A DNA stretch of 64,000 bases from CAG-791 sp963596015 (GTDB lineage: Bacteria; Bacillota; Clostridia; Lachnospirales; Lachnospiraceae), in assembly GCA_963596015.1 (NCBI GenBank), contig CAVBJS010000007.1, positions 10,694 to 74,693 on the forward strand, read 5' to 3'. The translations under genes and the position numbers were made by a program. The notes under the pieces were generated by a model. The model saw nothing but the letters and a program-made list of their open reading frames with translations. It did no database searches and had not been told where the DNA came from. This document shows, one piece after another, positions 34,522-43,735 of the stretch. The stretch's first letter is position 1. Each line of letters opens with the position of its first letter.

Positions 34522-35396
34522 GACACCGGTATGTTCATCACGGTCTCCTGCCATTCCTTCGGAGATAAACCGTACTCTTTGCGGAAGGCCTTATAGAATC
34601 CGGAATAATCCTTGAAGCCAAACAGCAGATAAACCTCGCTGATCTTCCCATTATTCCGGATGGCTTCCCTGCACGCCTCCAGTCTCTTTTTCTGAATATA
34701 CCGGTGGATGGACATGCCGATATGATCCTTAAAAAGATGGGCGATATGATATTTACTGACATAGAATTCAGCCGCCATCTGATCCAGAGAAAGTTCCTCT
34801 TCCAGATGCTCTTCTATATATTCTATCAGTCTTTCTGACAACTGCTGCTCTTCTCCCACACTGCGCTCATGTCTCTCGTTATAAACCGTCCGGTTCAGAT
34901 GTAAAAGCAGGTCCTGCACACACAGAGAAATCTTGGCTGCCTTTCCAAAACGGTTGGAATAGATCTCCTCCAGCAGATGGAACACTTTGGTCTGGATCGC
35001 ATTAAAGGTGATCCGGTCGTGGTGAAATATGTACTCTCCCTTTGTCTGGGCCAACTGCATCAGATAGCCGTACTCCGGAGCTTCTTCCATCAGTCGGCTT
35101 AGGTAGTCTACCGTGATCCAGAACACAAATCTTCTGTAGGGTGTGCCCTCCCCATGGATGACGGCATGATGCTCCAATCCGGGAGGCACTACCGCCACAT
35201 CGCCGTATTGCAGCGGATATTCCCTTCTATCGATCGCAAGAGACACATCCCCTTCCAGAAAAAAATAGATCTCGTAGTAATCGTGGGTGTGGCTGGCCAC
35301 CTGCTTCATATGTTGGTCTTTGTAATAGTAGATCTCAAAGTCCCTGGAGAGCATGTACTGTCTGGTATTAAATTTGGTATTTAACTGTTTTTTCAT
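34518..35396 (-). CDS. AraC-family transcriptional regulator with cupin domain
   Basis: 292-residue regulator. N-terminal cupin (SHTHDYYEIYFFLEGDVSLA, GDVAVVPPGLEHHAVI, about residues 35-85) and C-terminal double HTH (LDQMAAEFYVSKYHIAHLFK; ISEVYLLFGFKDYSGFYKAFR). It is divergent from the uxuA operon across about 350 bases and convergent with yesN, so control of the glucuronate operon is the simplest assignment (inference). AGAGGA ribosome site before the ATG. Confidence 0.92.
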   Translation of the reverse strand: MKKQLNTKFNTRQYMLSRDFEIYYYKDQHMKQVASHTHDYYEIYFFLEGDVSLAIDRREYPLQYGDVAVVPPGLEHHAVIHGEGTPYRRFVFWITVDYLSRLMEEAPEYGYLMQLAQTKGEYIFHHDRITFNAIQTKVFHLLEEIYSNRFGKAAKISLCVQDLLLHLNRTVYNERHERSVGEEQQLSERLIEYIEEHLEEELSLDQMAAEFYVSKYHIAHLFKDHIGMSIHRYIQKKRLEACREAIRNNGKISEVYLLFGFKDYSGFYKAFRKEYGLSPKEWQETVMNIPVS

Positions 35397-35749
35397 ACAG
35401 ATCCTCTTTCACCCTAATCCACATTTCTGCGCAGATTTTTGCTGCGAAGCGACGATTAAAACCGCGGTTTCTCGTTTGCTTACAGGCATCTTTTTCACAC
35501 CTTGCTCCCTGTCACCTTCCATTACATTTCATTCATCTTATAAATTCAGCCTACCATTTCACCGCAATTTTGGCAATGTGTACAACAACTCTGCCAATCG
35601 TTTTTTCCATAGGATTTTTCGATAATAAGACCAACGAAACTATTACAACGTAACTGTTGTTGCTGCGCAGTCGCCGACCAGAGAGCAAAGCGGCGACTGC
35701 CTCGTAACGAATTCTGTTTGCCATGTGCAAAGAAAGGATCTTATCTACT
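35397..35749. other. Divergent regulatory region between the AraC gene and uxuA
   Basis: 353 bases without a gene. It holds the short leader repeat (35424-35449) on the AraC side and a perfect 10-bp stem-loop gcagtcgccg/cggcgactgc (35667-35676 with 35691-35700) about 50 bases before uxuA. Promoters for both directions must lie here, but none stands out. Confidence 0.5.
35424..35449 (-). repeat. Short leader repeat, copy 2
   Basis: tttctgcgcag plus atttttg plus ctgcgaa, matching the element at 28085-28110 in sequence, strand and position before a gene. CGCAG/CTGCG arms can pair. Confidence 0.6.
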
Positions 35750-36826
35750 ATGGAAATGACACTTAGATGGTACGGCTCTAAATTCGATACCGTAACCTTA
35801 AAGCAGATCCGGCAGATCCCCGGCGTAACCGGCGTGATCACCACCCTGTACGACACTGCACCGGGAGAGGTCTGGAGCAGAGAGCGCATCCGCGCCATGA
35901 AAGAAGAAGTAGAAGCAAACGGCCTTCATGTAGCCGGCATTGAAAGCGTCAATGTCCATGATGCCATCAAGATCGGCAATGCAGATCGGGATCTCTATAT
36001 CGATCATTATATCGAAACTCTGGAAAATCTGGGAAAAGAGGACATTCATCTGGTCTGCTACAATTTCATGCCGGTCTTCGACTGGACCCGGACGGAGCTG
36101 GCCAGAAAACGTCCCGACGGCTCTACCGTCCTGGCCTATACCCAGGCTGCCGTGGACGCCTTAAACCCGGAGGATATGTTCCACTCCATCGCCGGTGATA
36201 CCAACGGTTCCGTCATGCCGGGCTGGGAGCCGGAACGCATGGAGCATATCAAAGAGCTTTTTGCCATGTACAAGGATGTGGATGAGGAGAAGCTCTTTGA
36301 AAATCTGAAATATTTCCTGGAGCGCATCATGCCGGTCTGCAATAAATATGACATCAATATGGCTATCCATCCCGATGATCCCGCCTGGAGTGTGTTCGGC
36401 CTTCCCAGGATCATCATCAATCAGAAGAATATCCTGCGCATGATGGAAATGGTGGATGATCCCCACAACGGCGTCACCTTCTGCTCCGGTTCCTACGGGA
36501 CCAACCTGGAAAATGATCTGCCCGGTATGATCCGTGCCTTAAAGGGAAGAATCCACTTCGCCCATGTGCGCAACCTGAAATTCAATTCTCCCACGGATTT
36601 TGAAGAAGCGGCCCATCTGTCCAGTGACGGCTCCTTTGATATGTATGAGATCATGAAGGCCCTGTACGACATTGATTTTCAGGGCCCCATCCGTCCGGAT
36701 CACGGCCGCATGATCTGGGATGAAGTGGCCATGCCCGGATACGGACTCTACGACAGAGCCCTTGGCGCCACCTACTTAAACGGACTCTGGGAAGCCATCA
36801 GTAAGTCTTCCGGAAAGGATCGGTAA
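35750..36826 (+). CDS. uxuA: D-mannonate dehydratase
   Basis: 358-residue enzyme converting D-mannonate to 2-keto-3-deoxygluconate in hexuronate breakdown. The start MEMTLRWYG matches the family's N-terminus, and TGVITTLYDTAPGEVW, HPDDPAWSVFGLPRI (metal site) and FAHVRNLKF are family signatures. Length is normal for the shorter Firmicutes form. A longer frame from 35723 adds residues with no homology. First gene of uxuA-uxuB-uxaC-kdgA-kdgK. The upstream stem-loop at 35667-35700 lies in its leader. Confidence 0.95.
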   Translation: MEMTLRWYGSKFDTVTLKQIRQIPGVTGVITTLYDTAPGEVWSRERIRAMKEEVEANGLHVAGIESVNVHDAIKIGNADRDLYIDHYIETLENLGKEDIHLVCYNFMPVFDWTRTELARKRPDGSTVLAYTQAAVDALNPEDMFHSIAGDTNGSVMPGWEPERMEHIKELFAMYKDVDEEKLFENLKYFLERIMPVCNKYDINMAIHPDDPAWSVFGLPRIIINQKNILRMMEMVDDPHNGVTFCSGSYGTNLENDLPGMIRALKGRIHFAHVRNLKFNSPTDFEEAAHLSSDGSFDMYEIMKALYDIDFQGPIRPDHGRMIWDEVAMPGYGLYDRALGATYLNGLWEAISKSSGKDR

Positions 36827-36831
36827 TAAAA

Positions 36832-36967
36832 TTTGAAAGAAATACCTGATGGCATTTCTTTCAAACTGCATTGATGTCGAAAACGACATCAATGCATATC
36901 GCATCGGAGAATTCGCCTTCGCGAAATTCTCCTCACGGTGCCGCAGACAAGCTGTGGCATAAGGAGG
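36832..36967 (+). repeat. Modular multi-hairpin leader element, copy C (complete)
   Basis: Between uxuA and uxuB, in transcription order: hairpin 1 tttgaaagaaat/atttctttcaaa (36832-36865), hairpin 2 with perfect 13-bp arms tgcattgatgtcg/cgacatcaatgca (36867-36896), hairpin 3 ggagaatt...attctcc (36906-36932), hairpin 4 GCCGCAG/CTGTGGC, then AAGGAGG. It starts six bases after the uxuA stop and fills the gap up to the uxuB ribosome site. Confidence 0.88.
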
Positions 36968-36972
36968 AAACC

Positions 36973-38589
36973 ATGAAATTAAACAGTGAAGGATTACAAA
37001 ACAGAGCATTTTGGCAGGAGGCTGGCTATCAGCTTCCCTCTTTTGACCATACCGCAGTTTCCGATAAGACAAAGGGAGCTCCCTTCTGGATCCATTTCGG
37101 CGCCGGGAATATCTTCCGCGCGTTTCAGGCCAACGCCCTTCAGAGACTTTTAAACGACAATACCCTGGACCGGGGACTGATCGTGGCGGAGGGCTATGAT
37201 TATGAGATCATCGAAAAGATGTACCACCCCCATGACAATTACTCTATTCTCGCCACTTTAAAAGCAGATGGCTCTATCGAGAAAACGGTGGTGGGAAGTA
37301 TCACAGAATCTCTTATCCTGGACAGTCAGGATGTGGCATCCTACAGCCGTTTGAAAGAGATCTTCGCCAATGCCTCCCTGCAGCTTGCCTCTTTTACCAT
37401 TACCGAAAAAGGCTACTGCTTACAGGACAGTCAGGGCCGTCCGCTCCCAGATGTCTCCACTGATCTTGCCCAGGGCCCGGAGGCACCCATCAGTTACATG
37501 GGAAAAGTGGCCGCCCTTTTATACCATCGCTTTACCAAGGATGCGCTCCCTCTTGCCATGGTCAGCATGGACAACTGCTCTCACAACGGGGACAAGCTGA
37601 AAGCTGCCATTGTCACCTTTGCAGAAAAATGGGTGGAAAACCATCTGGCAGAGCCTGCCTTTTTAACCTATGTGACCTCCGATAAAGTATCCTTCCCCTG
37701 GACCATGATCGATAAGATCACCCCTCGTCCCAATGCCTCTGTGGAGGAGCTTTTAAGAAAAGACGGCATCGAGGACCTTGATCCGGTCATTACCGACAGG
37801 CATACCTATGTGGCCCCCTTCGTCAACGCAGAGGAATGTGAATATCTGGTCATCGAGGATACCTTCCCCAACGGCCGTCCTGCCCTGGAAAAAAGCGGCT
37901 TTATCTTCACCGACCGGGAAACCGTAGACAAGGTAGAGCGGATGAAGGTATGCACCTGCTTAAATCCTCTCCATACAGCTCTGGCTGTCTTCGGCTGCCT
38001 GCTGGACTACCAACTGATCGCCGAGGAAATGAAGGATCCCACTCTTAAGAAGTTAGTGGAAAGACTGGGCTATCAGGAAGGACTGCCTGTAGTGACAGAT
38101 CCCGGCATTTTAAATCCGAAGGAATTTCTGGATACGGTACTTACGGTCCGCATTCCCAATCCTTTTATGCCGGATACGCCCCAGCGGATCGCCACCGATA
38201 CTTCCCAGAAAATGGCTATCCGCTATGGGGAAACCATCAAAGCCTACCGGAACTCCTCTGCACTGCAAACCACAGATCTAAAGATGATCCCTCTTGTATT
38301 TGCCGGATGGCTCCGGTATCTCACCGGCCAAAATGACCGCCTGGAAGCATTTTCCATCAGCCCGGATCCCATGGCAGAGACTCTTGGCGCCATCGTCTCC
38401 GGTGTAAAACTGGATGGTACCTGCGACGCCGTTCAGGCGGAAAGCTTACTGCATCCTATTCTGGAGAATGAAAAGATATGGGGCGTCAACCTGTACGAGG
38501 CAGACTTAGCCCTTCCCGTCTGCCGTTACTTTGCGGAAATGACCAGCGGTGCCGGTGCCGTCGCTGCCACACTTAAAAAATACGTTTAG
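36973..38589 (+). CDS. uxuB: D-fructuronate reductase (mannitol dehydrogenase family)
   Basis: 538-residue NAD-dependent enzyme that reduces D-fructuronate to D-mannonate. N-terminal dinucleotide site IHFGAGNIFRAFQAN, signature TEKGYCLQD and SMDNCSHNGDKL (family DNxxxNG region), and C-terminal CLNPLHTALAVFGCLL with catalytic Lys/His/Asn environment. Start at 36973 has AGGAGG five bases upstream; the frame upstream to 36871 only crosses the hairpin element. Gene order fits the pathway: its product is the substrate of UxuA. Confidence 0.93.
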   Translation: MKLNSEGLQNRAFWQEAGYQLPSFDHTAVSDKTKGAPFWIHFGAGNIFRAFQANALQRLLNDNTLDRGLIVAEGYDYEIIEKMYHPHDNYSILATLKADGSIEKTVVGSITESLILDSQDVASYSRLKEIFANASLQLASFTITEKGYCLQDSQGRPLPDVSTDLAQGPEAPISYMGKVAALLYHRFTKDALPLAMVSMDNCSHNGDKLKAAIVTFAEKWVENHLAEPAFLTYVTSDKVSFPWTMIDKITPRPNASVEELLRKDGIEDLDPVITDRHTYVAPFVNAEECEYLVIEDTFPNGRPALEKSGFIFTDRETVDKVERMKVCTCLNPLHTALAVFGCLLDYQLIAEEMKDPTLKKLVERLGYQEGLPVVTDPGILNPKEFLDTVLTVRIPNPFMPDTPQRIATDTSQKMAIRYGETIKAYRNSSALQTTDLKMIPLVFAGWLRYLTGQNDRLEAFSISPDPMAETLGAIVSGVKLDGTCDAVQAESLLHPILENEKIWGVNLYEADLALPVCRYFAEMTSGAGAVAATLKKYV

Positions 38590-38601
38590 GGGGAAATAGC
38601 C

Positions 38602-40011
38602 ATGAAAACCTTTATGGATCAGGATTTTCTGTTGGAAACACAAACGGCACAGGCGCTTTTTCATACCGCTGCCAAAGACCTTCCCATCATTGATTTTCAC
38701 AACCATTTAAATCCAAAGGAAATCTGGGAAGACCGGTGCTATGACGATCTAACCCAGGTCTGGCTCTCCGGGGATCATTACAAATGGCGGGCCATGCGGG
38801 CCAACGGTATTTGTGAAGATCTGATCACCGGCGACGGGGACCCTTACGAAAAATTCCTTGCCTGGGCCGATACCGTTCAGAATTGCATCGGCAATCCCCT
38901 CTATCACTGGACGCACCTGGAGCTGCAGCGATACTTTGGCATACATACGCCCCTGTCTCCCGCTACTGCCAAAGAGATCTGGGAGAAGTGCAACGAAAAG
39001 CTCCGTTCTCCGGCCTATTCTGTACAGAACCTTCTGCGGATGCAGCATGTAGAGATCCTGTGCACCACCGATGATCCGGCAGATTCCCTGGAATGGCATC
39101 AAAAACTGGCAACACAAAGGGATGCGATCGGATTTCGGGTACTTCCCTCCTTCCGTCCGGGCAATGCACTGGATATTGAAAAGAGCGGCTTCTCTGGGTA
39201 TGTCTCTCTTTTGAAAGAGCTTACCGGCATTGATACCTGCTGTCTTTCCGGCCTTCTTGGTGCACTGGAAAAACGACTGGATTTCTTTATACAGCAGGGC
39301 TGCCGCGTCACTGACCATAGCCTGGAAAAGAAATTCTTTCTCCCGGCTTCCGAAGAAAAGATCGAAGAGATCTACCGCCGTGCCCTGCGCATGGAATCCA
39401 TAACCGAAGACGAAGGTGCTATGTACAGAGGTTATCTGCTGACGAAGCTGGGAGAATTGTATGCAAAGCGGGGACTGGTCATGCAGCTGCATATCGGTGC
39501 CATCCGCAATAATTCCTCCAGACTGTATGAAAAGCTGGGGGCCGATATCGGCTGTGACAGCCAGAATGACTTTTCCTATGCTCCCCAGTTATCCGGCCTT
39601 TTTAATGCCATGGATCAGCATGACCTGCTGCCCCGCACGATCCTGTATTACTTAAATCCCAAAGACGCCGCCATGCTTGCCACCATGGCAGGCAATTATC
39701 AGGGAAATGCGCAGCAGATCCGCGGAAAAGTACAGCTGGGCAGTGCCTGGTGGTTCTGCGATCACAAGAACGGCATGGAGCAGCAAATGGATACTCTGGC
39801 AGATGTAGGACTTCTTTCCACCTTTGTAGGTATGCTGACGGACTCCAGAAGCTTCCTCTCCTTCCCCAGACATGAGTATTTCCGCAGGATCCTCTGCAAT
39901 AAGGTCGGAACCTGGGTGGAAAACGGGGAATATCCCTATGATCCGGCGTATCTGGAAAAATTGGTGCAGGATATCTGCCACGATAATGCTAAGACTTTCT
40001 TTCAATTTTGA
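38602..40011 (+). CDS. uxaC: D-glucuronate/uronate isomerase
   Basis: 469-residue amidohydrolase-fold isomerase turning D-glucuronate into D-fructuronate (or galacturonate into tagaturonate). The N-terminal IIDFHNHLNPKEI is the metal-binding HxH, EILCTTDDPADSLEWHQ and MQLHIGAIRNN are family motifs, and the C-terminal MLTDSRSFLSFPRHEYFRR closes the active site. Twelve bases after uxuB, with GGGGG ribosome site. Full length, no anomaly. Confidence 0.96.
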   Translation: MKTFMDQDFLLETQTAQALFHTAAKDLPIIDFHNHLNPKEIWEDRCYDDLTQVWLSGDHYKWRAMRANGICEDLITGDGDPYEKFLAWADTVQNCIGNPLYHWTHLELQRYFGIHTPLSPATAKEIWEKCNEKLRSPAYSVQNLLRMQHVEILCTTDDPADSLEWHQKLATQRDAIGFRVLPSFRPGNALDIEKSGFSGYVSLLKELTGIDTCCLSGLLGALEKRLDFFIQQGCRVTDHSLEKKFFLPASEEKIEEIYRRALRMESITEDEGAMYRGYLLTKLGELYAKRGLVMQLHIGAIRNNSSRLYEKLGADIGCDSQNDFSYAPQLSGLFNAMDQHDLLPRTILYYLNPKDAAMLATMAGNYQGNAQQIRGKVQLGSAWWFCDHKNGMEQQMDTLADVGLLSTFVGMLTDSRSFLSFPRHEYFRRILCNKVGTWVENGEYPYDPAYLEKLVQDICHDNAKTFFQF

Positions 40012-40031
40012 TCTTAGAAATGAGGATTATT

Positions 40032-40694
40032 ATGAACGCAATATTTGAACAGATAAAAAAGATCGGCATCGTCCCCGTGGTGGTACTGGACGATGCCAAG
40101 GATGCCCTGCCTTTGGCAAAGGCTTTAACAGAAGGCGGGCTGCCCTGCGCGGAAGTCACCTTTCGCACCGATGCGGCGGAAGAATCTATCCGGCTTATGA
40201 CAGAGCATTATCCGCAGATGCTGGTAGGCGCCGGCACGGTACTGACCATCCAACAGGCTGACCGCGCCATTGGAGCCGGGGCGAAATTCATCGTCAGCCC
40301 CGGGTTTAATCCCCGCATTGTAAAATACTGTATTGATAAAAATATTCCCGTTATCCCCGGCTGCTCCACCCCCAGTGATATGGAGCAGGCGTTGGAACTC
40401 GGGCTTGACGTGGTAAAGTTCTTTCCGGCAGAGGCTGCCGGGGGATTAACCTATATCAAGGCCGTCGCAGCGCCCTATACCAAGCTTTCCTTTATGCCCA
40501 CCGGCGGCATCTCTCCTTCCAATGTAAAAGACTACCTTTCCTATGACCGCATTCTCGCCTGCGGCGGAAGCTGGATGGTCAAGGATGCACTTATAAAGCA
40601 GGGAAATTTTGCGGAAATAGAGAAACTGGTCCGGGAAGCCTCTGATCTGGTGACCTCCATCCGACCGACCCGGTCTGCAAAGGAGGGAAACTAA
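40032..40694 (+). CDS. kdgA: 2-keto-3-deoxy-6-phosphogluconate aldolase
   Basis: 220-residue class I aldolase splitting KDPG into pyruvate and glyceraldehyde 3-phosphate. Conserved VEVTFRTD-like CAEVTFRTDAAEE (catalytic Glu), VGAGTVL, FIVSPGFNP (upstream of the Schiff-base Lys), IPGCSTPSDMEQALELGLDV and VKFFPAEAAGG, where the Lys of VKFFPAE forms the Schiff base. Start chosen at 40032 (MNAIFEQ) with GAGG upstream; the frame from 40008 overlaps uxaC. Confidence 0.95.
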   Translation: MNAIFEQIKKIGIVPVVVLDDAKDALPLAKALTEGGLPCAEVTFRTDAAEESIRLMTEHYPQMLVGAGTVLTIQQADRAIGAGAKFIVSPGFNPRIVKYCIDKNIPVIPGCSTPSDMEQALELGLDVVKFFPAEAAGGLTYIKAVAAPYTKLSFMPTGGISPSNVKDYLSYDRILACGGSWMVKDALIKQGNFAEIEKLVREASDLVTSIRPTRSAKEGN

Positions 40695-40697
40695 ACC

Positions 40698-41726
40698 ATG
40701 GCTAAGGTTGTAACAATGGGTGAGATCATGCTCCGCTTATCTCCTCCCGGATACCAGCGTTTTTCCCAGGCCGCTTCTTTTAACGCCTGCTACGGCGGCG
40801 CGGAGGCCAATGTGGCAGCTTCTCTGGCCCAGCTGGGACATACTGTTTCTTTCCTGACAAAGGTTCCTGCCAATCCTATTGGGGACGCTGCCCTTTACTC
40901 TCTCCGTAGCCTTGGAGTAGACTGCTCTCACGTGGCCCGGGGCGGAGATCGCCTTGGCATCTATTTTCTGGAAAACGGCGCTTCTGTCCGCCCTTCCAGC
41001 GTCATCTATGACCGAAAAGATTCTGCCTTTACCAAGGCCGGTGCAGAGGAATTTGATCTTGATGCTATTTTCCGGGACGCTGCCCTGTTTCATTTATCCG
41101 GCATCAGCCCCGTCCTTAGTCCCCAGGCAGGTGCCTTATGCCTGGCAGCGGTAAAGGCAGCGAAAGAACACCATGTAACGGTTTCCTTTGACTTAAATTA
41201 CCGAAGCCGCTTATGGGAATCACAGGTAAAGGAAAATCAGCGATTGCTTTCCGAGATCATCTCCTATGCGGACATCTGCTTCGGCAATCCCAGAGATGCT
41301 GCTAACTGTCTGGGCTATACTGTCCCGGAGCTGGATCTGCTTCACTGTGAGTATGACGACTGCATCAGCCGGGAACAGCTGGAAAAAATGGCAGATCATT
41401 ACCACCTGGATACCATCATAACAACCCAACGGAACAGCATCAGTGCCTCCGACAATGGCTGGTCTGCCAGACTGTATACAGACCAAAAGCTTTATACCGG
41501 CTCTGCCTATCAGCTTCACATCGTGGACCGGGTCGGCGGAGGCGATGCCTTTGCCGCCGGCGTATTGCACGGTCATCTGCAGCATATGTCCCCCCAGGAT
41601 TCCCTGGAATTCGGCATTGCCGCCGCTGCGATCAAGCATACCATTCCGGGAGATGTCAATTATATTTCTGAGGCGGAAGTATTGCAGCTGATGGAAAGCC
41701 GGGGAACCGGACGGGTACAGAGATAG
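40698..41726 (+). CDS. kdgK: 2-keto-3-deoxygluconate kinase (PfkB family)
   Basis: 342-residue sugar kinase making KDPG from KDG with ATP. The PfkB signature GGAEANVAASLAQLG (about residues 33-47), FDLNYRSRLW (about 174-183), and the anion-hole/catalytic motif VDRVGGGDAFAAGVLHG (about 276-292; Asp is the base). AGGAGG before the ATG. Last gene of the hexuronate operon; with kdgA it finishes conversion to pyruvate and triose phosphate. Confidence 0.93.
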   Translation: MAKVVTMGEIMLRLSPPGYQRFSQAASFNACYGGAEANVAASLAQLGHTVSFLTKVPANPIGDAALYSLRSLGVDCSHVARGGDRLGIYFLENGASVRPSSVIYDRKDSAFTKAGAEEFDLDAIFRDAALFHLSGISPVLSPQAGALCLAAVKAAKEHHVTVSFDLNYRSRLWESQVKENQRLLSEIISYADICFGNPRDAANCLGYTVPELDLLHCEYDDCISREQLEKMADHYHLDTIITTQRNSISASDNGWSARLYTDQKLYTGSAYQLHIVDRVGGGDAFAAGVLHGHLQHMSPQDSLEFGIAAAAIKHTIPGDVNYISEAEVLQLMESRGTGRVQR

Positions 41727-41843
41727 CGTCGGCCCGGCAACGTTTCTTTCACGCTTCATGTAATATATTGTGAATAAAAGAAACAATTCAACACCCATAT
41801 GGATTTCTCTTCAGAAGACCTCCATACGGCTGTACAGAAACAC

Positions 41844-41878
41844 ATTACCCGAGGTGACGGAAATCAACCCCGGGTAAT
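41844..41878. terminator. Stem-loop between convergent kdgK and ABC exporter operons
   Basis: 8-bp perfect core attacccg (41844-41851) / cgggtaat (41871-41878), extended by further pairs inside. It sits between convergent stop codons and could serve either strand; U-tracts are poor. Confidence 0.5.
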
Positions 41879-41896
41879 ATGTATCATACTGTATAA

Positions 41897-43735
41897 TTAA
41901 GCAATTCCCTGCTTTTCAAACTGGCTGTTATACAGATCTGCATAGAAGCCTTTCTTTGCCAGCAATTCCTCATGGTTTCCCTGTTCGATGATATCGCCAT
42001 CCTTCATCACCAGGATCAGATCCGCATCCTTGATGGTGGAGAGCCGGTGGGCAATGACAAAGCTGGTCCTGCCCTTCATCAGATTATCCATGGCTTTCTG
42101 GATCTGCACCTCGGTTCTGGTATCCACCGAAGAGGTGGCTTCGTCCAGGATCAGGATCTTATTATCCGCCAGAATAGCCCTTGCGATGGTGAGCAGCTGT
42201 TTCTGTCCCTGGGAAATGTTGCTGGTCTCCTCATCCAGGACCATGTTATAGCCTCCCGGCTGCTGCATGATAAAGTTATGCACGTGGGCCGCCTTAGCCG
42301 CCGCGATCACTTCCTCATCGGTGGCATCAAGACGCCCGTACCGGATGTTTTCCATAATGGTTCCGGAGAACAGCCAGGTATCCTGCAGCACCATGCCAAA
42401 CATTTCCCGCAGATCTCTTCTGTTGAAATCCTTAATGTCGTAACCATCCACCTTAATCTGTCCGCCGTTAAGATCATAGAACCGCATAAGCAGCTTCACC
42501 ATAGTGGTCTTTCCTGCGCCGGTAGGACCTACGATGGCGATCTTCTGCCCGTCTTTTACATCGGCGGAGAAGTCATTGATGATGATCTTATCCGGGTTAT
42601 AACCGAATTTTACGTGCTCAAATTCCACATTGCCCGAAAGGCTATCGATCACTGCCGGATTGATATCCTTTTCCACTTCCTCCGGCTCCTCTAAGAACTC
42701 AAAGACACGCTCGGAAGCTGCGGCGGAGGACTGCAGCAGATTAGTCACCTGGGCGATCTGCTGGATCGGGGTCGTAAAGTTGCGGATGTACTGGAAGAAG
42801 GACTGAATATCACCCACTTCAATGCTTTTCTTAATGACGAAGATACCGCCTAAAAGCGCCACCATAACATAGCCTAAATTTCCCACGAATTGCATGACCG
42901 GCATCATCATGCCTGAGAAAAACTGGGATTTCCATGCAGATTCGTAGAGTATCTGATTGTCCTTTTCAAATTCCGCTACTGCATCCTCTTCTTTATTGAA
43001 GACCTTTACCACATTGTGGCCGCCGAAGTTCTCCTCGATCTGGCCGTTTACCTTTCCCAGATAGCTTTGCTGTGCCTGGAAATATTTCTGGGAATGCTTC
43101 ATTACCGTCTGGATAATAGCCATGGAAACCGGCAGGATCAACACCGCCGCCAGGGTCATCCATACATTGATGGACAGCATCATGATGAACACGCCGATCA
43201 GGGTGGTGACAGAGGTGATCAGCTGGGTCAGGCTCTGGTTTAAGCTCATCTGCAGGGTATCCACATCGTTGGTGATGCGGGAGAGAATCTCGCCGTTGGT
43301 CCTGCTCTCAAAATACTGCAGGGGCAGTCGATTGATTTTCTGTGAGATCTCCTTTCTCAGGTTATAAGTGACGTCATTGGAGATTCCTGTCATAACGAAT
43401 CCCTGAATAAAGGAAAAGCAGGCACTTGCCAGATACAGTCCAAAGGTAAACAGAAGGATCGTTCCGATCTTTTTAAAATCAATCTCTCCGGTGCCGTTGA
43501 TCTTCGCCACCAGGCCTGTATAAAGCTCCGTGGTGGCTTTACCGAGGATCTTAGGCCCTACAATACTAAAGATGGTGCCGGCTATGGCAAAGACAACCAT
43601 CAGGGCAAACCGGAATTTGTACCGTTCCATGTAACGGAAAAGCTTCGCCATGGAACCTTTAAAGTCTTTCGCTTTTTCGTCGGGCATCATTCCCCGGCCC
43701 CGTCCTGTCATAGGCCCTCTTTTACGTTCACTCAT
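41897..43735 (-). CDS. ABC exporter half-transporter (permease fused to ATPase), subunit 2
   Basis: 612-residue multidrug-type ABC half transporter. About six transmembrane helices in residues 35-330 (first at YKFRFALMVVFAIAGTIFSI), then an ATPase domain with Walker A GPTGAGKTT (about 408-416), Q-loop FGMVLQDTWLF, signature NISQGQKQLL (degenerate LSGGQ) and Walker B ILILDEATSSVD. Charged Arg/Gly-rich N-terminus. Its gene overlaps the partner by 4 bases (ATGA). Heterodimeric exporter with the 43732 product; substrate unknown. Confidence 0.92.
   Translation of the reverse strand: MSERKRGPMTGRGRGMMPDEKAKDFKGSMAKLFRYMERYKFRFALMVVFAIAGTIFSIVGPKILGKATTELYTGLVAKINGTGEIDFKKIGTILLFTFGLYLASACFSFIQGFVMTGISNDVTYNLRKEISQKINRLPLQYFESRTNGEILSRITNDVDTLQMSLNQSLTQLITSVTTLIGVFIMMLSINVWMTLAAVLILPVSMAIIQTVMKHSQKYFQAQQSYLGKVNGQIEENFGGHNVVKVFNKEEDAVAEFEKDNQILYESAWKSQFFSGMMMPVMQFVGNLGYVMVALLGGIFVIKKSIEVGDIQSFFQYIRNFTTPIQQIAQVTNLLQSSAAASERVFEFLEEPEEVEKDINPAVIDSLSGNVEFEHVKFGYNPDKIIINDFSADVKDGQKIAIVGPTGAGKTTMVKLLMRFYDLNGGQIKVDGYDIKDFNRRDLREMFGMVLQDTWLFSGTIMENIRYGRLDATDEEVIAAAKAAHVHNFIMQQPGGYNMVLDEETSNISQGQKQLLTIARAILADNKILILDEATSSVDTRTEVQIQKAMDNLMKGRTSFVIAHRLSTIKDADLILVMKDGDIIEQGNHEELLAKKGFYADLYNSQFEKQGIA

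Noticed and set aside
41972..42694. 240-codon plus-strand frame opposite the ABC exporter
   Set aside because: Antisense shadow of a conserved ATPase domain; composition follows the opposite strand.
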